From Farysia itapuensis (lineage: Eukaryota; Basidiomycota; Ustilaginomycetes; Ustilaginales; Ustilaginaceae): 64,000 nt of DNA. Below the pieces are notes generated by a model. It made no database searches and was not told where the DNA came from. It was given only the letters and a program-made list of their open reading frames with translations. The stretch lies in contig JALBYC010000003.1 in the NCBI GenBank assembly GCA_023212645.1, positions 248,001-312,000 on the forward strand, given 5' to 3'. Below are positions 16,926-25,244 of this stretch, one piece after another (position 1 is the stretch's first letter; every line of letters starts with the position of its first letter). The position numbers and the translations under genes are program-made.

Positions 16926-19757
16926 TTATCTAGGAAGCCATTGGCGCAACGGCAGATCTTCGAAAGCCTCAATCCAACGGTCGAGAAAGATGTCGGCCCC
17001 ACCTCCAATCGTGCACTGATGCATGTAAAAGGCTTGCTCTGCCCATCGCTTAGCCAATTCCTGCTGTGCAGGCTGCTTCTGAAGCATAAGTCTGGACAGA
17101 GTGAGCATCGAGATTGTGCTTCCATTCCAATTCAGCAGAGGTAGTGCAGCCACCTGACGGGCAGCATCAGGCGTTGATAGCTTTGCTCCACTTGCTTCAA
17201 GAGCTTCGAGCTCAACCCTGATTGCTTGATCAACATCATATTTGCTTTGGTGCACCGATGCGAGCTGAAGAACCTTTAGTAGATCTGGACGGAGTTTCGG
17301 CCTTGCAGGGTGGTATGTTGCTTGTACTTTGTCGAGCAGTTCCAGCAAGGAGCCGACCAGATCTTTGTGGTCATCTACCCTCAACTCTGTGGACTTTAAT
17401 AAGATTCGACTGCGTTCCTCGAGCATGCCGAAAGACCCAAGAACCAGTTTGTTGCGAAGTCTGACATTTTCTTCACCGTCTTGTTCATCAAGCTGACAGA
17501 TGCCACAACTGCACTTGAAACCGTGCTTGGAAAGCTGCGATTGGCGGATTGGGTAAGGCTGCTCTCCTTTGACGTATTGATGCATGATCTCGGTCCCCTT
17601 CTTGAGCGGATGCAGGGCTCTGGTTGTAACGATATCGCCGAAGAAGACCGAGGAAACATTGGGCTCACATGCGTGGTTCAGGATTGCGGGCAATGGATGC
17701 ACCATAGTCGACCGGAACAGCTCCGAAGCCGCCAGGCTGGAGGCCTCGTCCGAGTTCGAGTGACTACCGGGATTTGCAGCCGGACCAAATGCATTGAAGC
17801 GAAGCACACCGTCGACGTAGTTGGAGCTTATCGATGGCTTGATTGAGCCACGTAGAAGCGTCGATCGCCAATGCTTTTTCAGCTCCTCGTCGTGGCTTCG
17901 AATCTGCTCTAGATACGTCTTGGCTTCGCTTTGGACGGCGTTGTTGAAAGCCTTGCTCGGTGGAATTGGATATGGCTGTTCAACCCAGGGTGAGTGCTTG
18001 GCGTCAGGTCCAGCAGTGAGACCCAAGATTGGTAGAGCTAAATCATCAGGACGATCTATAATGGCGTGAATAGCCTTGGTCGCAGCAAGCACCTGAGTTG
18101 TGGTGCTCGTTACACCAGTGTCGACCGTGTACCTCAATAGATGTATCCCTTTGCAGCCAGGGTCGAGAGCATAGCTAGATGCAGCTGCTTTGCAGCACAA
18201 AAGAAGCTCGCCCTCTTCCACGTCTCTCGTCAACACCATACCTCGTCCAGCACCTGGAATGTTCTGGACGGTCAGCGGTCCGAGCCAATCTTGAACATCA
18301 AACCGAGGCGTGGCATAGCTATCCGAGTCGAAATAATAGCTCCAGACATTCTCGTGCGAGGGTCCCAGAGCCGATGCTTTGTGAGATGTCCGAACGGCGT
18401 TCAAGGACTCGAAGATCCTCTCCTGCACCACGCTCCGCTGTTCTATCGGAAATGACAGTAGAGCAGCCTCAAATGCTAGACGGCTCTCGGCAAATTTGCC
18501 CATCTGATGCAAGACTTTCCCTTCCAGTTCGAGATCTTCTCCAATGGCAACAGGTTCGGCTCCTGAGCACCCAAGCAAACGAGCTGCCAACAGCTCGCGG
18601 TGGGCGGCTCCTGTTCTGTTCTCAGCCAAGAAAGACTCGATAAGCTGGTGGGATCTCCTTCGCAGCTGTTCGCGATGCTCGATGTGCAACTGAGGTAGGT
18701 TTTGCGATTTGTCCACGATGCGGGAGAGCGGGCCGTCTTGGAGCCATCTGCACCCTTTACGATGGACCTGTGATGGTGGGTTGCTCAAGATCTCTTCGGG
18801 TCCTGTAAAGTAAGAGTCTGGAGAGGCTGTCTCGTCGGTTTGCCAAGTAACTCCTGCCATAAGATCGATGTCAACGATGTCCAAGCCGTCAACAATGTGA
18901 ACATCTGTAGGGGTATCGATTCGAATGCCAACCACACTTTTTCCCCCTTGCGAATGGCCACCCTTTGCATAGTGATTGAGACTGACATAGGGCTCCTTGA
19001 TGGCCAGTGTGGTGCCTACAGGAAGGCAAGCATCTAGATCGGCGCCGGACAGATGCAAGTTAGAAGTAAAGTGGGCAATGCTGACTGGGATTGCCTTTCC
19101 TGATGGCAGAACCACAATGAAGGTACATGCAACGTAGAGGCTGAGACTGGATGCGACTCTGCACAAGAGGTATCTCCCTTCGAATCGTTTGGGTGCCTCG
19201 AACTCGTCGAAGTCGATGCGAGCAAGGTCACTGAAGGACTTGCTCGAGGCGTAATCTCCCAGTCCCTCAAACGTCTGGCGCGGCAGGTAAAAGGCTCGGA
19301 GCTCTTGTCCGGTCTGCAGATCGTGTTTTGCGGCATAGACCTCGTCTTGACGCTTTTTGATCTCTGCGGCCTGGCGAGCAAGCAGGGCTTTGAGAGGGAC
19401 AGCCTTGATCTTCTTGGGTGTGACAAGCAACTGGTGCTCGGTCTTCAGCGCATCCCGCTCTTTGTCTATTGACTTGTTATAGTTGTCTAGCAGCGCCTGA
19501 ACGGCTCCCGTGAACAGATCAGCATCGATCAGTGGATCTTGTGCGTCGAGGCTGTCGTCATCATCATCATCACTACTTGCAACGTCTGAATCGCTCTCGC
19601 CGTCCAGGACGATTGGCAGGCTTCCAGCCGAGCTGAGCGCCAAATGTCTAACAAGGTTCGATTGGATTTCCGGGTCAGGGTCGGAAAGCTGCAGGAGCTG
19701 GTCGTGGTCCGGCAGTGCCAGTGAAATGTTCCTGAGTGCCCTGACGAGATCTTCCAT
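16926..19757 (-). CDS. SET-domain protein with TPR-like helices (SMYD/SET5-like)
   Basis: A 943-residue protein from the ATG at 19757; the frame stays open a few codons upstream but without an ATG. The first third is acidic and helical. Residues about 400-440 (around EGKVLHQMGKFAESRLAFEA) look like a TPR repeat. The SET region spans about 495-745: it opens with GAGRGMVLTRDVEEGELL, includes NHACEPNVSS (the cofactor pseudoknot motif) and HQYVKG, and closes with a CSCGICQ cysteine group as in SMYD/SET5 enzymes. Such proteins methylate lysines on histones or other proteins. The second half after SET is helical, again as in SMYD proteins. No MYND finger is visible. A poly(A)/poly(T) tract lies in the promoter. 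Confidence 0.8.
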   Translation of the reverse strand: MEDLVRALRNISLALPDHDQLLQLSDPDPEIQSNLVRHLALSSAGSLPIVLDGESDSDVASSDDDDDDSLDAQDPLIDADLFTGAVQALLDNYNKSIDKERDALKTEHQLLVTPKKIKAVPLKALLARQAAEIKKRQDEVYAAKHDLQTGQELRAFYLPRQTFEGLGDYASSKSFSDLARIDFDEFEAPKRFEGRYLLCRVASSLSLYVACTFIVVLPSGKAIPVSIAHFTSNLHLSGADLDACLPVGTTLAIKEPYVSLNHYAKGGHSQGGKSVVGIRIDTPTDVHIVDGLDIVDIDLMAGVTWQTDETASPDSYFTGPEEILSNPPSQVHRKGCRWLQDGPLSRIVDKSQNLPQLHIEHREQLRRRSHQLIESFLAENRTGAAHRELLAARLLGCSGAEPVAIGEDLELEGKVLHQMGKFAESRLAFEAALLSFPIEQRSVVQERIFESLNAVRTSHKASALGPSHENVWSYYFDSDSYATPRFDVQDWLGPLTVQNIPGAGRGMVLTRDVEEGELLLCCKAAASSYALDPGCKGIHLLRYTVDTGVTSTTTQVLAATKAIHAIIDRPDDLALPILGLTAGPDAKHSPWVEQPYPIPPSKAFNNAVQSEAKTYLEQIRSHDEELKKHWRSTLLRGSIKPSISSNYVDGVLRFNAFGPAANPGSHSNSDEASSLAASELFRSTMVHPLPAILNHACEPNVSSVFFGDIVTTRALHPLKKGTEIMHQYVKGEQPYPIRQSQLSKHGFKCSCGICQLDEQDGEENVRLRNKLVLGSFGMLEERSRILLKSTELRVDDHKDLVGSLLELLDKVQATYHPARPKLRPDLLKVLQLASVHQSKYDVDQAIRVELEALEASGAKLSTPDAARQVAALPLLNWNGSTISMLTLSRLMLQKQPAQQELAKRWAEQAFYMHQCTIGGGADIFLDRWIEAFEDLPLRQWLPR

Positions 19758-20375
19758 GCTCCTGCCCTCGGCCACCAATCTTTCCTGCAGTATTCGTGAT
19801 TAGCTCTGGCCTTCCGGGAGTCCAGTCTTAAAAAAAAAAAAAATTATAAAAAAAACCGGGTTTCGGTTGTCGACTTGGCTTCGCCGCCGTCATAATTCTC
19901 CGTGCCGGCGACATATGAAAGTGGCCGGCATTTTTGGAAAGGAAGACGTGGGCGGTACGCATCATTGCAATGCAACATGCCGAACAGACAGCGCACGTTG
20001 CCTTGTTGCAGGTTCATGTTGAAACAGAGAATGGCAGTACCTCATGGTTCAATGACGCTGGAAGCGAGAGTTTAAGATGCCGACTGAGCGGAGAGACAAG
20101 AAAAATATGTGTGGAGTCCACCGTGCCGAAGTTGGCAACGTGCAGAGCCAGACAGCGTACCGACCTATGATTTGCGCGCCTTTTTAGCTGTTCCTCGATT
20201 AATCTCGCTTATCTATCGTATCTTGAAAGCTGTAGCCGAGTTCCGAGCTCTCCTGACCCACCTGTATCTGCTAAGCGGCGGCCTGTGGCACACTCCCATC
20301 CGATACTGTTTATAAACCCTGCAGTCTGTTGGTGAACTGACCCTGCCGTCTTCACTCACCATACTATCAGCCAAC
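19758..20375. promoter_or_regulatory. Divergent promoter between SET-domain gene and GIT1-like permease
   Basis: No gene is seen in 618 bp. A run of A residues with an embedded TTATAA (about 19830-19856) lies close to the SET start. A TATAAA element is near the permease. Confidence 0.5.
20311..20316 (+). promoter_or_regulatory. TATA box of the GIT1-like permease
   Basis: TATAAA 60 bp upstream of the ATG at 20376. Confidence 0.5.
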
Positions 20376-22037
20376 ATGGCCGACGTTCAGGAGCATCAGC
20401 GCTTATCGCCCAGTACGGACAAAGAGGATGTCTCGAGCCATATAGCCCAGCGCCACGTTCAGGAGCATCAGCGCTTGTCGCCCAGTACGGACAAAGAGGA
20501 TGATTCGAGCCACGTAGCCCAGCCGGCACCCAAGAAACAGAGACTGGGAGCTGTGGCCCTCATCTTTGCGTGTGGTGCGGCCTTGTTCTCGGACGGCTAC
20601 GTGAACGCTATCGCAGGTCCCGTCGAGACCATTCTCTCGTATGCCTACCCTGACTACAATGATTTCGCACACTTCCAGTCGCTCTTCTCGTCGCTCGTCT
20701 TTGCAGGCACAGTCTTTGGCATGTTGGTTTTTGGCCTCATTGTAGACCGCGTGGGTCGAAGACACGGTATGTGGTTTTCCTCCATTTGGCTTACTCTCTG
20801 GTCCATCCTTATTGCCGGAGCTTGGGGAGCCGGCGGTTCAACCGGCGGCCTGTTTGCCGCTCTCGTCTCCTATCGCTTCATAATCGGCATCGCCATTGGT
20901 GCAGAATATCCGTCAGGGAGTGTGGCCTGCTCCGAGAATACGGAGTCCGAGGGTGTAAGTAAGAACCGTCAGCAGATGTACTTCATCATTGCCACAAACA
21001 GCATGATCGACTTAGGATTTGTCATTGCCGCCTTTGTGCCCTACATTCTCCTGCTCATCTTTAAGATCAATCATCTGGCTTGGGTGTGGCGACTCTCGCT
21101 TGGTCTTGGTGCGATTCCCCCTCTGGCCGTCTTCTTTTTCCGAATGGGCATGCAAGAGCCTGAACATTACAAGAAGGGTGCCATCAAGAGAAACGTGCCC
21201 TGGCTACTCATTTTCAAGCGATACTGGGTTCGACTTCTTGCCGTTTCGCTCGCCTGGTTCGCATACGACTACGTATCCTATCCTTCCGGCATCTACTCGT
21301 CCATCATCATCAAGCAGCTCAACCCTGGTACGGGCTCTGACTACGATGTCCTCAAGAAGAGTTTGGCCTACAGTACGGCTCTTAACTGCTTCTACCTGCC
21401 AGGAACCATCATTGGCGCCTTCATTTCAGACAGACTTGGACCCAAACACACCATGATTCTCGGTCTCATTTGCCAAGCTATCATGGCCTTTATTATGGGC
21501 GGTGCTTTCGGCAAGATCCGTGAACATTTGGGTGGCTTTATTGTTGTCTACGGCTTGTTCTTGACATTTGGCGAGCTCGGAAGTGGCAACAATCTCGGTC
21601 TGCTTGCATCCAAAGCTTGCGGGCCTGCTGCAGTTCGGGGTACCTTTTACGGTATTGCGGCTGCGGTGGGCAAGATCGGTGCCTTCAGTGGTTCATACGC
21701 TTATCCACGCATTCAGGCCGACTTGGGCACGTCGAACGACAACATCTACTACGCTGGACCATTCTACATCGCCGGGGGACTTGCCATCTTCTCGGCCGTG
21801 ATTACATTCTTCTTTATTCCAGCCATTGGTCCCGATAGTATGAAGGCGGAGGACGAAGCGTTCCGCATCTACCTTATCGAAAATGGCTACGACATGTCCC
21901 AAATGGGTCTGCTGGAGCCCGAGCATCCCTCTCACTCGGAACAGGGTATCGCGAAAACCAACAGTGGTGCAGACCAGGACTCGCTGGAAAAGGAGGAGCC
22001 GGTGAATGCACAAGTCACTCACAGCCCTGTCTCGTAG
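20376..22037 (+). CDS. MFS permease, GIT1-like (glycerophosphoinositol / phosphate transporter family)
   Basis: A 553-residue major facilitator with 12 predicted membrane spans. After a duplicated hydrophilic N-terminus come spans with the signatures GLIVDRVGRRHG (loop 2-3), YRFIIGIAIGAEYPSGSVACSE (span 4-5) and GTFYGIAAAVGKIGAFSG. These match the phosphate:proton symporter branch containing yeast GIT1, which imports glycerophosphoinositol and related glycerophosphodiesters. Inorganic phosphate is an alternative substrate. The N-terminal cytosolic tail consists of two copies of a 24-residue unit (EHQRLSPSTDKED core), and a second tandem duplication covers the 3' end and stop codon; both are listed as repeats. 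The coding frame is intact. Confidence 0.85.
   Translation: MADVQEHQRLSPSTDKEDVSSHIAQRHVQEHQRLSPSTDKEDDSSHVAQPAPKKQRLGAVALIFACGAALFSDGYVNAIAGPVETILSYAYPDYNDFAHFQSLFSSLVFAGTVFGMLVFGLIVDRVGRRHGMWFSSIWLTLWSILIAGAWGAGGSTGGLFAALVSYRFIIGIAIGAEYPSGSVACSENTESEGVSKNRQQMYFIIATNSMIDLGFVIAAFVPYILLLIFKINHLAWVWRLSLGLGAIPPLAVFFFRMGMQEPEHYKKGAIKRNVPWLLIFKRYWVRLLAVSLAWFAYDYVSYPSGIYSSIIIKQLNPGTGSDYDVLKKSLAYSTALNCFYLPGTIIGAFISDRLGPKHTMILGLICQAIMAFIMGGAFGKIREHLGGFIVVYGLFLTFGELGSGNNLGLLASKACGPAAVRGTFYGIAAAVGKIGAFSGSYAYPRIQADLGTSNDNIYYAGPFYIAGGLAIFSAVITFFFIPAIGPDSMKAEDEAFRIYLIENGYDMSQMGLLEPEHPSHSEQGIAKTNSGADQDSLEKEEPVNAQVTHSPVS
20384..20527 (+). repeat. 72-bp in-frame tandem duplication in the permease N-terminus
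   Basis: Two head-to-tail copies with a period of 72 bp (24 codons), the common core starting at 20385 and 20457. They differ at only a few bases (for example gcttatcg against gcttgtcg, and gatgtctcg against gatgattcg), so the duplication is recent or homogenised. Confidence 0.85.
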
Positions 22038-22130
22038 CTCACTCTGTTCAGTTCAAAGGGTCAGAGCCGGTGAATGCACAAGTCACTCACAGCCCTGCCT
22101 CGTAGCTCACTCTCTGTTCAGTTCAACGGG
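21996..22130 (+). repeat. 68-bp tandem duplication across the permease stop codon
   Basis: Copies start at 21996 and 22064 with gagccggtgaatgcacaag. The first copy contains the last 13 codons and the stop (22035-22037). The second lies wholly in the 3' untranslated region and is not in frame with the first; it has single-base changes and a 2-bp insertion near 22110. Confidence 0.85.
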
Positions 22131-22250
22131 TTTTAAAGTATACCATTGCCTTCCAGTTAAATTATGTTCAAGTTAATACAGACGCATACGCATCCTCTTT
22201 GTGAACACAGCTGAATGCATCTCTGTCTGGATTGACTGTCGGCATTGAGT

Positions 22251-23816
22251 CTATACGGAAGCAATCTGTCTATATATGGCGAACAGGACAGCAAGACCAG
22301 CCATAAGAGAGAATAGAGACGGAAGCATTGAGTTGCCTGGTTTCTTGAAGCCGTCCTGCGTCGCAGAAGCCGATTTGTATTTTCTCATCAGGCTGATGAT
22401 AGATTCCGAAGGATTCGCGGCATTCCCGAGAGCCGTCTGCGCCATGTGCAGGGTGTGGTAAAAAGTTCCCCAGCCAGCGCCAACCATCTTTATTGGAAGA
22501 ACGGCAAGGCTGGACACTGCCGGAACCTTGTACGGCGGTGTGTTGGCAGCTGGATCCGAGTCGGCGATGCTAGTGTCGGTAAGACGCTTTGGAACATTGG
22601 GAAAGATGGCGGCAGGTCGACCGAGACAGGCCATATCCACCGCACCACCGTCCTTGTCAATAGCTTGAGCAATGCCGTGACGCGTTCGAAGCCCACCGGT
22701 GAGAAGCAACTTGAGGCGTGTGTCTGCAGGCAGAGCTGAACGACACTGCCGAGCAAAGTTCTGGAAAAAGGCCTCTCTCTTGCCTGTTCGAGGCGTTGTC
22801 TTGGCTGTTGGATCCGCGCCTAGCCCTTGCACATGGGGCTTATCCGCACTAGACTGTTTGCCATACACCTTTTCCTTTTCAGCTTCAGCATCGAAACCTT
22901 CCATCACAAACGAGGGATTCTCGTAATTCCCACCGCTGATCTCGACAAAGTCTACGCTGCCATCCTCGGCGAGCCACTTTACATTCTGCAGAGCATCTTG
23001 TTCCGTTAGTCCGCCCTGTACGTAGTCGGCTGAGTTGAGCTTGACACCGATGATGAAGTCGGAAGGCACTTTCTGCCTGACATCGCGGACGATTTCCATC
23101 AGTAAACGTGCCCGATTTTCAGCGGAGCCGCCGTATTTGTCTTTCCGAAGGTTGGTTTTGGGACTGAGGAAGGCGGCCAGCTGGTATCCGTGGCTTCCAT
23201 GGATCTCGACTCCATCGAAGCCCGCTTCTGCGCAGATCTCAGCTGCCATGACAAAGCGACGCTTTACCCAGTCGATCTGCTCCAGAGTCATTTCAGTCAC
23301 TGAGCCCCAGAGAAGATGGTCAAAGAGGTTGCCAAGGGGCCCAAGATTATCCATTGACTTCATGGGTACGTTGGAGGGAGCCAGCGCTGGCGCAGTGATG
23401 TTTCGTCCAGATCCACGCATTGACTGACGACCGGCATGTACCAGCTGCACAACACCCAGTGGTCGAGAGGAAGCCGGGATCGAATCCTGGTCTTTGCCCG
23501 TCACAGCCTGAGCATACCGCTTCATCGCCGCTTTGAAGTCTGAGAGGGCGGTCACGTTCTCGTCAGCCGGGACGACGACGTCCCAAGGAGTGCCCAGATG
23601 AGTTGGATCAATCGCGACGTTCCCTGTGATCACCATACCCCATCCTCCGCGAGCCCAGGCCCGGTACAGCTCGAAGTGGGCATGATTGGGAGGTCCACCA
23701 CCAGTCTTGGCCAACGTCTCTTCCAACGGCGCTTTCGCTAGACGATTAGGAGCTGTCTTGCCGCCTGCAAAGCGCAGAGGCCGTGATATGAGAGCAGCCT
23801 CGCTAGAGTCGGGCAT
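22251..23816 (-). CDS. NADH:flavin oxidoreductase / old yellow enzyme family, with C-terminal membrane anchor
   Basis: A 521-residue FMN barrel enzyme. Family motifs are TGNVAIDP, QLVHAGRQS, a FDGVEIHGSHGYQLAAFLSP block with the substrate-binding His pair region, and KDKYGGSAENRARLL. Enzymes of this group reduce activated C=C bonds or related electrophiles using NAD(P)H. The C-terminus has one hydrophobic helix (SLFSLMAGLAVLFAIY), which would tail-anchor the protein to a membrane; soluble old yellow enzymes lack this. The GST gene lies upstream in the same orientation, about 300 bp away. Confidence 0.88.
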   Translation of the reverse strand: MPDSSEAALISRPLRFAGGKTAPNRLAKAPLEETLAKTGGGPPNHAHFELYRAWARGGWGMVITGNVAIDPTHLGTPWDVVVPADENVTALSDFKAAMKRYAQAVTGKDQDSIPASSRPLGVVQLVHAGRQSMRGSGRNITAPALAPSNVPMKSMDNLGPLGNLFDHLLWGSVTEMTLEQIDWVKRRFVMAAEICAEAGFDGVEIHGSHGYQLAAFLSPKTNLRKDKYGGSAENRARLLMEIVRDVRQKVPSDFIIGVKLNSADYVQGGLTEQDALQNVKWLAEDGSVDFVEISGGNYENPSFVMEGFDAEAEKEKVYGKQSSADKPHVQGLGADPTAKTTPRTGKREAFFQNFARQCRSALPADTRLKLLLTGGLRTRHGIAQAIDKDGGAVDMACLGRPAAIFPNVPKRLTDTSIADSDPAANTPPYKVPAVSSLAVLPIKMVGAGWGTFYHTLHMAQTALGNAANPSESIISLMRKYKSASATQDGFKKPGNSMLPSLFSLMAGLAVLFAIYRQIASV

Positions 23817-24117
23817 GTCTATGTTCTATGGGGAAGGTGCGTTTCCTCGAGGGTGGAGCAGGTCAAGCCTATAAAAAAGCCTAGGAGGGAACGTCAGACA
23901 GGGCGTGAGACTAGCTTCTACCAGGCTCCGGAACCTTTCAAGCAAGCACGGTCGGGAGCTGACGCGGCCCTTGATTAGTGTCGTCAGCGTGGTACATCAC
24001 AGAAGCGTTTCGTCTTCTCGGCGGCAACCTTTTCCGGCCCGATATTTAGAGCTCATTTTCACGACGAGAATTCCTACACGAATTAATTTCACGGAAAAAG
24101 AGGGATGGGCATCGTGA

Positions 24118-25081
24118 TCAAGGCAGTCCTCGACCTTTGTTGATGGCCTCTGCGACTTGCGAGGTCATTGGTCGATTCTGCGCATACCGGACATAAGAGT
24201 CCAGATACAGATCGTCAGTCGATGTAGTAGCCTTGAATGCCTCAAGTCCAAAAACAGCATCTGTCCACTGCTCCCACCGCTTGAATACCTCTGGTTCGAG
24301 CAGATCCTTGGGCTCAAAGCCTCGGAAATGCTTGAGAACATTGGTAGCTCTAAAAAGCCAGGGAGCAACAGTGCAGTCGACGATAGACAAGCTCTTTCCA
24401 TCCCAGAATGTGCCTTGAGCCATCGAGTTCACAAAGTCAGTCAGATGACCGGTGAACTCCTTGGCGCCTTCGAGCTGTTTCTCGGTCTCTTGAGCTTGCA
24501 AGTACCGATAGAAGGCCGGGATGAGGTTTCGATTGACTTTGTCGACAGTCAGACGGTATCGAGCTCGCTCGTAAGGATCAGACAAAGATGGAAGCAGGGC
24601 CTTACCACTTCCGGTCCCATACTTTTCATCAATATACTCGAGACTGTGTGCGTTATCGAAGTAAGATGATGAGCACCTCGCAAACAGCTGTCATCTATAA
24701 GCTACCAAAGCAATACTCACATGACGGTTGACTCGGCCAGACCTCTTCCATTGTCAAGCTTAAGAGCTGGCACGAGCCCTTTCGCGTTGAGCTCAAGCAA
24801 GTCTGCTGGCTTCTTATACGGATCAACTTCCCGATACTGATATGGCGCTAGATATAAGGCAAAGATCAGCCTCAGCAGCAGGGCCAGAAGTATATGTCCT
24901 CCGCTTACTCACCTCCAAGGTATTCGAGAGCGATCCAGACACGGTGAACGAAAGGACAGAAGCAGGCGCCAAACAAGGTAAGATCCGTGGGCGTGGAGTG
25001 GGACTCTACAGTCTCGAGCGCTTGTCCTGTACACTCTGTGTGGTAGGTCGCATCTTTGTGTCCTGGTGCGATGTTTGACAT
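24118..25081 (-). CDS. Omega-like glutathione S-transferase, three exons
   Basis: Exons 24913-25081, 24721-24847 and 24118-24643 (minus strand) join to 273 residues. The thioredoxin-like N-terminal domain reads FGACFCPFVHRVWIALEYLG, with a catalytic Cys (CPF) rather than Ser or Tyr, as in omega-type GSTs that act as thioltransferases and dehydroascorbate or glutathionyl reductases. The GLVPALKLDNG and AESTVILEYID blocks form the glutathione site. The C-terminal helical domain has the conserved SIVDCTVAPWLFR motif. Introns are 65 and 77 nt with GTGAGT donors. It shares a 163-bp divergent promoter with the secreted hydrolase. Confidence 0.9.
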
Positions 25082-25244
25082 TGCAGCTGTCGTGATGGTG
25101 GTGTTGCTGATGCTCGGAAATATGTGGAGGCCGACCCCGCTTTTGTACCGATCTACTTGCCGACTGTCAGTTAAAGTTGGACAGGGAAAGGGGTGCGCTT
25201 GTCTCTAAAGTGGAAGCAGCGACCGTGTCGCCGGGACATCCATC

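Noticed and set aside
23475..23500. A tRNA T-arm-like stretch (gggatcgaatcct)
   Set aside because: It lies inside the reductase coding frame, and no anticodon arm or acceptor stem can be drawn around it.
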